Assembly: GCA_015143295.1 (NCBI GenBank)
Contig: CM026561.1
Coordinates: forward strand, 40,800,875-40,864,874
From: Tetracentron sinense
Lineage: Eukaryota; Streptophyta; Magnoliopsida; Trochodendrales; Trochodendraceae
Direction of reading: 5' to 3'
DNA length: 64,000 nucleotides
Positions 33,203 to 45,285 of this stretch are shown piece by piece. The position numbers were made by a program, and so were the translations under genes. The notes beneath the pieces were generated by a model. The model was not told where the DNA came from. It ran no database searches and saw nothing but the letters and a program-made list of their open reading frames with translations. The first letter of the stretch is position 1, and each line of letters starts with the position of its first letter.

Positions 33203-35236
33203 ATGTATTGTGGCTCTGAGGCATCTTCAAAAGACATGAATCTTTTGTTTTCTTCATCTTTCAAGCATCCGGAAGGAGAGCTAGTCGAAGATTCAGGTGT
33301 CTATCATCATCTTCATAATCGTCACCTTCAGCAACAGCAGCAGCTGAACTCCGGCCTAATGAGGTATCGCTCTGCCCCGAGCTCGGTGCTTGCGAATTTC
33401 GTAGACGGTGGTGGTGAGGGCGAAGTATGTGAGGATTTTCTCCATCCTCGATCTTCAATCCCTGAAGCTGAGAGCATGTTTGCGAGGTTCATGTCATGTG
33501 GTGGTAACGGCAATTCTGATTCTCCTGATCTCAACGAGATAGAGGAGAAATCTCCGGTAGCAGCAACTTCAGCCCCTGTTAACCAGAGAAATTCTCAATT
33601 TATAGCATCAATGGAGCACGAGGCAAGAGAGGTCGTTCAGCAGCAGAACGGATATTCTCCTGCTTCCCAGATGATTTACCAAACTCCACCACCCCCACCT
33701 TTGCAGAATAACAGCACAGCTGCGACAGTCGCCACCATGGATAGCCCATATAGAGTGATGAACTCGATGGTGATGGATCATTCGCCGCAAGTGAAGACCA
33801 GTAATGGCAACTGCTCGAATCTCATCAGGCATAGCAGCTCTCCTGCTGGACTCTTCTCCCACCTAACTGTTGATAATGGTATGCCTTCTTCCTTATTATC
33901 CGAAGTTAGATATTTTTCCTTCTTGAAAATTTCGATTTGTTTTTTTTGTCTGTTTTGTTTCGCAGTAGAAAACAGATTAGTAAAGCCTATGGAGAAACAA
34001 TTCATCCTTTCAATTGCTCAACTTTTCAAACAATTAATTTCAGAGTGAGCATCCAAAAGAAAAAAAAAAATTGCTTCTCAGAAGAAATTCTTAGCAGTTA
34101 AATTGGGAAAATATATTCCCGAAAATTTTGATTTTACTAATAGATCGGAGTTGCTAGAGCTTTGATCTAAGATGCCCAACATGTGGTGGAGAAAGTTCCC
34201 TCTCAGCTGTAACAAAATACCCATCTTTTGAATACTTCTATTATGAGTTCTGAGTAGTAGTATGGATTTCTCAAAACTTCTTTGCAAATAACAGGCTTTG
34301 CTGGAATGAGAGGCATGGGAAATTTCAGAACCGCGAATGGTACTAATGGAGAAGCAAGTCCATCAACTAGCAGATTGAAGGGTGAGATAAACTTCTCGTC
34401 TGGGACACCTTCCCCGGGGCTAATGTCTCAGATCTCTGAAATTGGCAGCGAAAGCATTGGGGGGAGTAGCCCCGAAAATGGAAGCTTGGGAAGCGGTAAT
34501 GGTGGCAATCGATGTTACATACCCGGATTCCCAATTGGTTCTTGGAATGATTCCGATAATTTTACAGGCCTAAAAAGAGTCCGAGATAACGATGGAAAAT
34601 TGTTTTCTGGTTTAAACGCATCGGAAACTCAGGTAATATTTGCAGTTCAAGTGTAAATTTTCTCCTAGTCTCTGTGTTTGTCTGATTTGATCAGTAATTT
34701 TGTTCTTAATCAGAATGGGGAGTCTGGCAACCGCACTCCTTGTTTGACTCATCACTTTAGTTTGCCAAAGACTTCGGCAGAGATGGCCGCGATTATGCAG
34801 TTCCAAGATTCTGTTCCTTGTAAGATCAGAGCCAAGCGGGGTTGTGCCACTCACCCACGAAGCATTGCAGAGAGGGTTAGGCTTATCTACATCCCAACTA
34901 GTTCATCTCTTCATTTTTCCAAGCATTTGTAGATCATAAGATTCACATCCTTTCATTTCAATATATAATTAGGAGATTATTTTGGTTCTTGGGGTTTTCC
35001 CCAATCAAACAGCACTCATCTTTTGTTCATCAGGAATCATTTGCAATTGGAATCGGTTGAACCTCTGACCTCAAATGCTGACTATGTGTATTTTGGATAA
35101 TTTATTTTCAGATGAGAAGAACCAGGATTAGCGAACGAATGAGAAAACTACAGGAGCTCGTCCCGAACATGGACAAGGTATAATCTTCACACATTTCAAC
35201 CTCAAACTATTGTCAGTATAAACTCAAGATTCTCGT

Positions 35237-35275
<39 letters not shown>

Positions 35276-35475
35276 CTTGGCTGTTGAGTACATTAAAGAT
35301 CTTCAGAAACATGTTGAGGTATTTAATGAGGAATTCAACTCAAAACCCACACATATTCGCCAAACAACACTATCTTCCATTGACACTTCTCTTTAAATTG
35401 CAGACTCTTACGGTTAATCGTGCGAACTGTACTTGTTCAAGTAAACAGAAGCCAAACTCAAAGTCTACAGTGTAA
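33203..35475 (+). CDS. bHLH transcription factor, FBH/bHLH122-128-130 type (subfamily IX)
   Basis: Six exons, 460 residues: 33203-33878, 34295-34632, 34714-34875, 35112-35177, 35250-35318, 35404-35475. All joins are GT-AG and keep frame. The N-terminal two thirds are low-complexity (Gln-, Ser-, Asn-rich) with the family phrases 'LMRYRSAPSS', 'PSPGLMSQISEIG' and 'CKIRAKRGCATHPRSIAER'. The bHLH domain spans roughly residues 384-437, split over exons 3-5: the basic region keeps the DNA-contacting Glu and Arg (SIAERMRR), and helix 2 is 'TADMLDLAVEYIKDLQKHVE'. The usual His before the Glu appears to be Arg, as in subfamily IX. Relatives (FBH1-4) are nuclear proteins that bind E-boxes in the CONSTANS promoter, or act in stress and stomatal responses. 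Which member this is cannot be told. The start is the first ATG of the long frame. No damage seen. Confidence 0.92.
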
Positions 35476-35965
35476 CTTGCTTCTGTACAGAAAATAAAAA
35501 AGAAAAAGATGGAAAAGGAGATGGAGAGCAAAGCTGACTTCTCTTTTTTGCACTGAAGAAGGAAATGGAAAATAAGAGATTTTTTATGCAGGTGTGAAGG
35601 AGAAAAGCTGCTTGGTAATCCCCACTTCAAGCTCCAGATCCAGTAGGCTAACAAAGCTTCGCACGCTATAAAAGAAAAAGATAAAACTGTATAGCACATG
35701 TTCAAACCATACATTGTTGCATGTAATTTACTTCGTTTAGTTGGAGTTTAACTACTAGAGAAAATCCCCCAGTTCTCTTTTGTGAGATATAGAGAGGCCT
35801 TTATAGCTGTTAAATCAATTTTTCAAATGTTTGATGAAGCCTGGCCGTGCATCTTAACCTTCGGGCCAGAAGCTTGCACTTGAGGCTGGTTTTAATCCCT
35901 CAGTGAAGAGGTGCCCGGGGAGGAGACCATGAATTGATGCAACACATCTGGTGTGGAGCTTGAAT
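35476..35965. other. 3' region of the bHLH gene
   Basis: 'aaaataaaaaagaa' shortly after the stop and 'aatgtttgatgaagcc' later. No clear gene. The polyadenylation site cannot be fixed. Confidence 0.35.
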
Positions 35966-35969
35966 CTTT

Positions 35970-36217
35970 GGTGTGTTCATTTGGCGAGAAAGTGAAGGAA
36001 AGTAAAAAAAAAGTGAGGTTTCTTGCACTTTTATTGCATTTGGTTTGCAAGAAACACAGCTTCATTTTCTTGCATTTTCTTAATATTGACACTTTCTCTC
36101 AAAAATTTCATTCATATTTTGTTAGTTATTTTGAGAGAAAATTTTAGTTTCTTTCCTTTTTGCCTTTCTTTTCCTTTCACCCATTTTCTTGCCTTTACTT
36201 GCCAAATGAACGCACCC
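35970..36217. mobile_element. MITE, ~248 bp, copy 2 (gtgttcatttggcgagaa)
   Basis: Same interior as the copy at 13550-13790 ('caagaaacacagcttcattt', 'ttattttgagagaaaatttt'). Inverted ends gtgttcatttggcgag and ttgccaaatgaacgcac. Confidence 0.6.
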
Positions 36218-36499
36218 TTGATGGTAGAGTTACTTGAGCAAAACTCTCTCTGCAATCAAACTCTCCCTCTTTGTTGAGCCTTTCTATGTCCTCGTTGGAT
36301 TTTGCTAGCTACATTCTCCCCTATTGCACTCTCCTCTTTTTGGGTAAGAAGAAAATGATTTTGTGGTTGCCCACAAAGCCCTACACAAACTTTGTCCTCT
36401 TGCCTCAAAAGGGGGAGAGTGCTTAAAAGGAAAGTGTGGTTAGCACTCCCCTGCTTTTTGCGAACATCCCCATAGAATGCAAGATTTGCTTTGATTGAA

Positions 36500-36609
36500 G
36501 ATGCTGTTTTTGCCCATTTTCCTTATTTTTCTAGGATAGGTAGGTTTGTGTTGTGTTTTTGCCCATTGTCCTTATTTTTCTAGGATAGGTAGGTTTGTGT
36601 TGTGTTGAT
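36500..36609. repeat. perfect-looking tandem duplication, ~55-bp unit
   Basis: 'tgtttttgcccattttcctt' and 'atttttctaggataggtagg' with 'tttgtgttg' are repeated immediately with one visible change (tttt/ttgt). Confidence 0.75.
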
Positions 36610-37137
36610 CATTTTCGGAAATGAGTCTCACCTTCTTGTACTATCTTTCAATTCAGACAAACATGTGGTGTACTTCGTATGTGTAAATCAATTTCAAGGC
36701 GTCCTAGTCTCACGTTCTAAGGAAGGGCTAAATCCTATTTTTATGAATTACTAAATTGCCAGAAATAAAAGGGTGTTTTTTCATAGAGAAGATACCAGAA
36801 TTACCTAACATTGTCATCCATTTCCTTGACGAGAATAGCATTACATAGGTGGCATTATTGAACTAGGAAAAGCCCCCAAATAGGAAAGAATATGGACATG
36901 TTTGGAATTGAAGTGCTTTATTGGCGTGTATATGTAACTGGGTTTTAAATGTGATGGTTTACCCAAAAAGCTTATGGAAACAATACCGTGGTTTTGAGAA
37001 AACCTTACCAAGACCGTGTATGTACCAAAATCACTAAAGTTCTGCAACATTATGGAAACAAAAATAAATAAATAAATAAATATATATATGTATATAAAGT
37101 AAATTTATCATAACAGTTAAGTTGATTATGATATAGG

Positions 37138-37510
37138 TGCATCCAGTAATTTTTTTTTTTGGAAGTTAAGCTGGGGTTAGGCAGACCTAAACCAGAGTAT
37201 ATTGAGAATCAAAAGAGCAATTACATTCTTTGATAGTTACAACCCATTCTGTCTTTATGTATAAGAAGAAGGAGAGCCGGGGGAAAGTCCTGCGGGGGCA
37301 TAATCAAAGAAGAGCTTGGATTGCAAGATTTGGCTAAAAAATCAGCTGCTGAGTTGCTCTCTCGCCATGTGTGCTGAATTGAGAAAGAGTGAAAAGCGGA
37401 TAGCTTCCCTTTGGTGCAATTGACCAGATTTCGGAGGTACCAAGGAGGAGAGACAATTGAAGAAAGGCCTTGAGTAGCTAGCAATGAATCAGAAAAGATA
37501 TGCATCGAGT
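37138..37510 (-). mobile_element. 5'-truncated LINE insertion with 10-bp target duplication
   Basis: On the minus strand it ends in an A tail (T-run at about 37149-37161 on +). It is flanked by TGCATCCAGT (37138-37147) and TGCATCGAGT (37501-37510), 9 of 10 identical. The insert is about 350 bp and holds the end of an RNase H frame, so only the 3' tip of the LINE was inserted. Confidence 0.75.
37221..37505 (-). pseudogene. RNase H-like (RVT_3) C-terminal fragment of a LINE
   Basis: 94 residues with 'FSDSLLATQGLSS' (catalytic Asp region of a plant RNase H-like domain) and 'WRESNSAADFLAKSC' (the C-terminal part with the final acidic residue). The tail resembles the end of plant L1-type ORF2 proteins. 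RT and endonuclease parts are missing because of 5' truncation. The first codons lie in the flanking duplication, so this is not a host gene. Confidence 0.7.
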
Positions 37511-39380
37511 TTTCTCAATGAGTCGACTCGATCTCACTACCTTGTTGAGTCAAATTCAATTGTCATATAAATCTTTTTTTAGGAGGGGGGAAGGTTACAA
37601 TATATCACTTATATATGATTAGTCAGGTTAGTAGTAAGGTTAGAAATGAATGCATTTTGTGTGTGCAATTTGGCACCATGATCTTGCGTGCCCCCACTAA
37701 TAGATAGACCATACATGTTAGAACTTTAAAAGTTCAGAACATTAATATTTTGGAACAAGGGGTAAGAGTAGGATGAGAGGGGAGAAGGTTTCTAACCTTT
37801 TACACGATGATATCTTGAATTTATTGGGTTCAATTTAATTTAAAGTTTCATATGTATGGAACTTAAAAAATCCAAAAAAAATTGTGGAACTTAAAGTTTT
37901 ATATTTGTAGAACTTTTGCACTATATGGGATAATATAGTTCTAGACATTAAGTAAAATTAAAGGTGAAAAATTTAAAGTTACTATACTTTAAAAATTTTA
38001 ACAAAAGAACAAACCCCAAGAATGTTTTTCCAATATACCCACAACTTGTGTATGTGTTGCTTTAATCATCTATAGCACACAAGATTTGTGTCGTGTTGCA
38101 CGCACAAAATGGACTCGTTAATAATAGTCTTCAACTTTTCATAACACCGAGAGATATATCTCTTCTTAAAACTCGATCACAGACTAGTCTCATGAGAGGG
38201 ACACACTTTGCCATTTGAGCTACAGGCAATAGGTAATTGCCATTGCAAATCTTGGTCATTATCCCTTTGATTTAGGTAGAGCTAGTTTCTTTGTCTGATT
38301 TGCCATCAAAGAATGCCTGCCCTATCGGTAGTATGTGCTAGTCATCACTCCATTGATCTGATTTCATTTCCAAGAGGGTGTGAGTGTTGTCATCTGTACT
38401 CGCCCATGACTTAGAACAGATACTAACTTGCGGTTACTAACTGTTGGGATTTAAACCACGTGTTTAATCCCTAAACCCTTGAGAGACTATGAATCACAGA
38501 AATCACACAACAAATAGAAAAATTGCAGAGAAGAAAATAGAGACAAAACACACGGATATACGAGGTTCGGCAACGTGCCTACGTCCTCGGGAGCCACACC
38601 AATTCACTATATTGAAGATACAGAATACACAGAGTTTTTTCTCTCTTCGAAAAATTACGGCCACTTCTCACACTAGTTAAACCTAAAAAATAAGCATACA
38701 GTTATATGTTTAGGATTAAACTGTAAAGCTAAAAATATCACTTCTCACACTGGTGCTGCCCCCCTGCCACCCCCCCGGGTAATCTGCTAAAGGTTGTCTA
38801 CATTCCCAATACTAACCGTGTATCTCTCACCCAAAAAAAAAAAATTGCGCCGGCTGCAAATGACAAAGAAACAATCTCCCTCGCCTTCTTGTCAACGAAT
38901 TCAAATAAAGGCGATAGACTTTAAAGACTTTTAACTCGCCCAAGTCATGTGGTGTTGCATTAACTTGTGCATCTAAGTTGTCAACTTAGACTGCAACCTT
39001 GGGTGGGTCAGATACCGATTGAGCTTGGTCCATGCCCTTGTGCATTTGAGTGGGATATCTGGTGAATATTGTACGAGGCCTTTCCACAATTGGGATTTCA
39101 TAAATATTTGAACTCTCATTTCAAACTTCATTTAGGTCTCATTAAGTGAAGGTTTTGGCAACAAGGAAGACTAACAATGGTGGGTGCAAAATTAGGTTTT
39201 GGGTGAGCTAGGCCAACCCAAGTCCAGTCAGAGGGCCCAGCCCGAGTACATTTAAATTCGTTTAAATTTAGTATATAAAATTTACTTATTAGGTAATTTA
39301 TACTATAATATAAAGAAATAAGACTTTTCTCTTTGGTCTCTGCACTCCAATCTTGAAATTCTAGAAATGCTATGTGGCGC
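37511..39380. other. intergenic, nothing recognised
   Basis: No conserved coding motif on either strand. 'acggatatacgaggttcggcaacgtgcct' near 38552 resembles common plant LTR sequence, but no element boundaries were found. Confidence 0.35.
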
Positions 39381-39389
39381 CTCTAAAAA

Positions 39390-39612
39390 TGAAAGTAATT
39401 TTAGGAAATTGTGATAAGAGAGATAGACTATTGAGACCTATTGATCTATTAGAGTGATTTTAAGGGGTTGTGATAAGAAGAGTAGAGACTATTGATCAAT
39501 TGGAGAGATTTTAAGAAATTGTGATAAGAGGGATAGAGAAAGAATGTAAAGACGAATTAATCCATTGGAGGAATTTTAGGGAATTGTGATAAGAGGGATA
39601 GAGAGTGTAGAT
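39390..39612. repeat. imperfect tandem repeat, about four ~60-bp units
   Basis: 'gaaattgtgataagaggga' or close variants recur about every 55-65 bases with 'tagagactattgat..attggag' between them. Confidence 0.6.
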
Positions 39613-39721
39613 ACTTTTAATTAACCCTCATGCATGGCACGCGTATATGATTATAGGGGCTTGTTGGTGTTAATTGCTTCAAATGCACCGACACTCTCCC
39701 GTGCAACACCTGCAGTTATTG

Positions 39722-39992
39722 TTATTAGTTATTTATGCAACCATTAAAAAAACAAGCATTTCAAATTTTGGCTTTGATTTTGAGAAAAATGCTAGCCCGA
39801 GCCCCAACTTTCCAAACGATTATTGTACTCGCGACAAGTGTTGCTATTTTTCTACTTTATTAGTTATTTATGCAACCATTAAAAAAAAACAAGCATTTAT
39901 GAGTTTTGGCTTTAATTTGGAGAGAAATGCTAGCCCCAGCCGCAACTTTCCAAACTATTACTGTACTTGTGACATGTGTTGCTATTTTTTTC
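39722..39992. repeat. direct duplication of ~130 bp next to the copia insertion
   Basis: 'ttagttatttatgcaaccat' ... 'caactttccaaac' ... 'tgttgctatttttct' occurs at about 39725-39855 and again at 39859-39990. The copia 5' LTR starts ten bases after the second copy. Confidence 0.75.
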
Positions 39993-39997
39993 CTATT

Positions 39998-40002
39998 GTT
40001 TT
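39998..40002. other. 5-bp target-site duplication, left (GTTTT)
   Basis: Identical to 46946-46950. Confidence 0.85.
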
Positions 40003-41078
40003 TGTTGGAAAAATTCTGTTTTGGAAAATCTGGGAAAACAGTTTTTTACAAACTTTGACCCAAAATAAAAGTGGGACCCACAAAGGTTATGAGGCGGGTC
40101 CAAGTGGATTCATGTTCTCCTCCATGAGGAGATCAACGTAGTGTATTCACTTGTCCAAAACAGTGAAGTGGTGAATGAGAAATTCATCTTAAAGTGGGCC
40201 ACTTGAACATAAATTATAAGTTGAAGAATGGTGTAGTTTAATAGTCCCACATTGGAAAACTATTGAAACTATAGTGTGGTTTAAATACCATTACCTTGGA
40301 GTAAAGGGTGGGCCCTTGGGGCACCCAAATTTTGCGAAGGAGTGAGCACTTGCTCCAAGGTGGAACCAACACACACGCGCGCGCCGCCGCCCCGCCCCGA
40401 CCCGTGTCCGAGTCCGGTCCGGCCGACTGGCTGGCTTGCTTTGGTTCTAGTGGGCCTAAAGCCTGGCCCCTATATTTATTTTTTGTTTTGCTGGGCCAGA
40501 GCCCGTTTCAACTAATATAGTTATTCCAACAGCTCTTTTAATCCAACAGTCATGTCTGTTGGATTTAAATTTGAAACCCAAGAGACATGACCATTCTGGA
40601 CAGTCTCCTTTGCCTACTATTTAAGGCTTTTCTGGTGCATATTCTTAAGGACCAAATTCCTTCTTCTACTCCCAAGTCTCTGCATTCCTTCTGCATATTT
40701 ATAAGTCTCTGTTAACCCAAGAGAGAGAGATATAGCATAGTTTCTGGTTCGTTGGACAAACAGATTGCTGTGCTTCTTCTGTTTGTGTAAAGATCAATTT
40801 ATCCTGGGAGGCAGACGTCCGTATATCAAAAGCACCAGTGTGAGGGACGAAATCTGTCTTAAGGAAAGAGTTACTACTCGACTTGATCTGTTGATTTTCA
40901 GTTCCTAAATCAGTGAGTTCATTCTATTCTGTAGTTTTTATTTATTGTTACATGAACAGAATATATATTCAATCAAAATCAAATTCATATTCTGTACACT
41001 GAATAGTATTGTTCTATTTCACTTAATAAAGATTGAATACAGGATTATTTAAGTCAAATACTGTTAATTAAAACAACA
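40003..41078 (+). repeat. copia 5' LTR
   Basis: 1076 bp. Differs from the 3' LTR by at least one substitution (ggccgActgg here, ggccgGctgg there). Contains TATTTAAGG (40618-40626) as a likely TATA box, AATAAA at 41025-41030, and a GC- and CpG-rich patch at about 40371-40436 in otherwise AT-rich sequence. Confidence 0.93.
40618..40626 (+). promoter_or_regulatory. candidate TATA box in the copia 5' LTR
   Basis: TATTTAAGG, about 230 bases upstream of the segment that is complementary to the internal priming region. Inferred from sequence only. Confidence 0.45.
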
Positions 41079-41080
41079 AT

Positions 41081-41097
41081 CTTAAGACAGATTTCGT
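41081..41097 (+). promoter_or_regulatory. unusual primer-binding position, complementary to the element's own LTR
   Basis: CTTAAGACAGATTTCGT, two bases after the 5' LTR, is the exact inverse of 40847-40863 in the LTR (and of 46714-46730 in the 3' LTR). It does not contain TGG and is unlike the usual initiator-Met site (tggtatcagagc). It may be paired by the element's own RNA rather than by a tRNA 3' end. Confidence 0.5.
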
Positions 41098-41329
41098 TTG
41101 TATCCAATCTTTTACTACAAATACTGGTTTTCAAAATTTTGATTTCTGTATACTACTTACAATTTCAAAATTCTGTGCACATTATAATTTCCAGAATTCT
41201 GTATACTGTTTCTATTTTCACAAATCTACATGCTGTTCCTGATTTCAGAATTCTGTATAATACAATAAATTCCTGCATTCTGTAATACTGTATTAATCCT
41301 TAATTTCTTAATACTGTATATCAGAAATT

Positions 41330-44300
41330 ATGTCAGTCACTGCACCTACTGCTATGCATACTCCGTTACATCCTACTGTTCCTGTGAACCATGGTGAAAA
41401 GCCAGAAAAGCTTAATGGAACAGAGTTTAAAAGATGGCAGCAAAAGATGCTGTTCTATCTTACAACTCTGAATCTGACTAGATTTCTCAGAGAAGATGCT
41501 CCTGCATTGAAGGAAGGAGAGACTGATATGCAAGTTGTTGCTGCTGTAGAGGCATGGAAAAATTCTGATTTCCTATGCCGAAACTACATCCTCAATGGAT
41601 TGGATAATACACTGTATAATGTCTACAGTCCAATCAAAACAGCAAAGGAACTCTGGGATTCCTTGGACATCAAATATAAGACAGAAGATGCCGGTGCAAA
41701 GAAGTTTGTGGTCGGAAAGTTTCTGGAATATGTGATGTCAGACTCCAAGACTGTTATCAGTCAAGTCCAGGATCTCCAATTAATTTTGCATGACATTCAT
41801 GCAGAAAATATGGTTCTTAGTGAATCTTTTCAGGTGGCAGCCATGATTGAAAAATTACCCCCGGGCTGGAAAGATTTCAAGAACTATCTGAAGCATAAAA
41901 GAAAGGAGATGAAGATGGAGGAACTGATTGTGAGATTGAGGATCGAAGAAGACAACAGAATTTCTGAAAAGAAAACCGGAAAACTTCCAATGGAGTCCAA
42001 GGCAAATGTTGTGGAACAGGGGAAAAGATTAAATGGAAAGAGGAGACAATTCAATGAAGGCTCCTCAAAAGGATATAAAGGTGGAGAGAACAAGAGATTC
42101 AAATTCACCGACAAATGCTACATCTGTGATAAACCTGGACATCGGGCTAAGGATTGCAAGAGCAAGCGAATTAGCCAAAACAAGAAACCTGCTCAGGCCA
42201 ACTTCACAGAAATGGACATGGTTTCAAATGGAGTCCATGATATGAATTTGTCTGCTGTAGTGTCTGAGGTGAACCTCATTGGAAATTCCAAAGAATGGTG
42301 GGTGGACACCGGAGCAACTCGCCACATTTGTATTGATAAGAATATGTTTTCTTCTTATCAAGTGGTGGAAAATGGAGAGCAACTCTTCATGGGTAATTCC
42401 CCAACTTCCAGAATTGAAGGACAAGGAAAAGTGGTGCTGAAAATGACTTCAGGTAAGGAACTTACCCTCAACAATGTGCTCCATGTGTCGGACATCCGGA
42501 AGAATTTGGTTTCAGGATCCTTGTTATGTAAGAATGGGTTTAGATTAGCATTTGAGTCAGACAAGTTTGTCTTGACTAAGAGTGGTATGTATGTAGGGAA
42601 GGGTTACATGAGTGATGGACTCTTCAAACTTAATGTAATGACCATTGTACCTACTAAGAATATGAATAAGAATGCATCATCTTCTAGTTATTTGCTTGAG
42701 TCTTCTAATTTGTGGCATGGAAGATTAGGACATGTAAATAATGATTCTCTACGAAAACTTATACACTTAGGATGTTTGCCTAAATGTAATTTTGATAAAA
42801 ATCATAAGTGTGAAGTTTGTGTTGAAGCAAAATTAACTAGAACTTCATTTCAATCTATCGAAAGAAATTCAGAACTTTTAGATTTAATTCACACAGATAT
42901 ATGTGATTTAAAATTTGTACAAACTAGAGGTGGAAAGAAATATTTTATTACTTTCATTGATGATTGTTCAAGATATTGTAAAATATATCTTTTGAGGAGT
43001 AAGGATGAAGCTTTGGATATGTTTAAACAGTACAAAGCCGAAGTTGAGAATCAACTTAGCAGAAAAATTAAGGTTGTTAGAAGTGATAGAGGTGGTGAAT
43101 ATGAAGCACCCTTTGGTGTTTTTTGTTCAGAAAATGGTATCATACATCAAACCACAGCACCCTACTCACCTCAGCAAAATGGTATTGCTGAAAGGAAAAA
43201 TAGAACCTTAAAAGAAATGATGAATGCTATGTTGATTAGTTCGGGATTACCTCAGAATTTGTGGGGGGAAGCAATTCTTTCTGCAAATTATATTTTAAAT
43301 AAAATACCCCGAAAGGTAATCAATAGAACACCCTATGAAATATGGAATGGAAGATCACCTTCTTTCAAATACTTGAAAGTGTGGGGGTGTTTGGCTAAAG
43401 TGGCTGTTCCTAGTCCTAAAACGACTAAGATCGGACCTAAGACTGTTGATTGCATATTCATTGGTTATGCAAATAATAGTAGTGCATATAGATTTCTGAT
43501 TCACAAATCTGAAAATCCTGATATGCATGTAAACACTATTATTGAATCAAGGAATGCCTATTTCTTTGAAAATATATTTCCTTGTAAATCTGGACAAGAG
43601 ACTAGTTCAATTAAAAGAACTAGGGATACTACGATGAGTAGTAATAAAGACTTTGAAAATAATAGTGAAGAACCTAGACTTAGCAAACGTGCTAAAAAGT
43701 TAAAGTCTTTTGGTCCTGATTTTCTAACATATTTGTTAGAAAATGAGCCTCAAACTTTTAAGGAAGCTATGTCAAGTCCAGAAGCTCCTTTATGGAAAGA
43801 GGCTGTAAATAATGAAATTGAATCTATTCTGCATAATCATACATGGGAGTTAGTTGATCTCCCATCAGGAAGTAAACCTCTTGGATATAAATGGATATTC
43901 AAAAGGAAAATGAAAGCAGATGGTTCAATCGACAAGTATAAGGCAAGACTTGTGGTTAAAGGATATAGTCAAAAGGAAGGACTAGATTACTTTGACACAT
44001 ATTCTCCAGTGACGAGAATAACTTCAATTCGAATGATGATTGCAATTGCTGCATTAAAGAATCTTGACATTCATCAAATGATGTCAAGACGGCTTTCTTA
44101 AATGGTGATCTAAATGAAGAAATATACATGGAACAACCTGAAGGTTTCTGTGTTCCAGGACAAGAAAGGAAAGTATGCAAGCTTGTTAAATCACTTTATG
44201 GATTGAAACAAGCACCGAAGCAATGGCATGAAAAATTTGACAATGCAATGTTGTCAAATGGATTCAAAATCAACGAGTGTGACAAATGTATTTATGTGAA

Positions 44301-45285
44301 AAACATAGATGCAGGATATGTCATAATATGTCTTTATGTGGATGACATGCTCATCATAGGGAGTAATGATCAAATGATCAAAACTACTAAGAAATTGTTG
44401 AACAAACAATTTGATATGAAAGACATGGGAGTGGCAGATGTGATTTTGGGAATGAAAATTACCAAAACATCTGATGGATATGCTTTATCTCAATCACATT
44501 ATATTGAGAAAGTACTTGAAAAATTTAACAAGTACGATGACCATATAGCAAGGACTCCAATAGATGGAAATATACATTTAGCTAAGAATACTGGTGAAAG
44601 CATATCTCAACTGGAGTATTCTAGAATCATAGGAAGTTTGATGTACGTGATGAACTGCACACGTCCTGATATAGCATACTCCATAAGTAAACTAAGTAGA
44701 TATACCAGTAATCCAGGGAAAGACCACTGGAAAGCCATAGTGAGGGTACTTCGATACTTAAAGTTTACCCAAAACTATGCATTGTACTACACCAGATATC
44801 CAGCAGTCCTAGAAGGATACTGCGATGCAAATTGGATATCAGATACTAAAGACTCCAAATCCACAAGTGGATATGTCTTTACATTGGGGGGTGCATCAAT
44901 TTCATGGAAATCTTCTAAACAAACATGTATAGCACGGTCTACAATGGAATCTGAATTCATTGCATTAGACAAAGCTGGAGAAGAAGCAGAATGGCTTCGA
45001 CAATTCTTAGAAGATATTCCTATGTGGCAAAAACCTGTGTCTGCCATATGCATACATTGCGATAGTCAATCTGCAATTGGAAGAGCACAGAGTCACATGT
45101 ATAATGGGAAGTCTCGACACATTCGTCGTAGACATAATACCGTTAGACACTTGCTTTCAAGTGGGATAATCTCTTTAGAATACATAAGATCAAAGGATAA
45201 TATTGCTGATCCTTTAACTAAAGGTTTATCAAGAGAGCAAGTAAGTAACTCATCGAGGGGAATGGGGTTAAAGTCTATAACTTAA
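41330..45285 (+). pseudogene. copia gag-pol polyprotein with one single-base deletion
   Basis: The first frame runs 41330-44101 (923 residues), and the next open frame continues to a stop at 45285. Order: gag (UBN2-like, 'LNGTEFKRWQQKM'), zinc knuckle CYICDKPGHRAKDC (about residues 263-276), aspartic protease 'WWVDTGATRHIC' (about 325), pre-integrase 'LWHGRLGHVNN' then the integrase core with 'HTDICD', 'SDRGGEYE' and 'NGIAERKNRT', RT with '[11 protein letters not shown]' and catalytic 'LYVDDML', and RNase H with '[18 protein letters not shown]' and '[14 protein letters not shown]'. The break is inside RT. After 44080 one G appears to be missing in the 'HQMDV' region, judged by copia RT conservation, so the frame stops at 44101. 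Everything else looks intact, so this could be a sequencing error or a very recent mutation. Confidence 0.9.

Noticed and set aside
40308-40520. 70-residue open frame, also at 46175-46387
   Set aside because: Lies inside the copia LTRs in both places; no domain.
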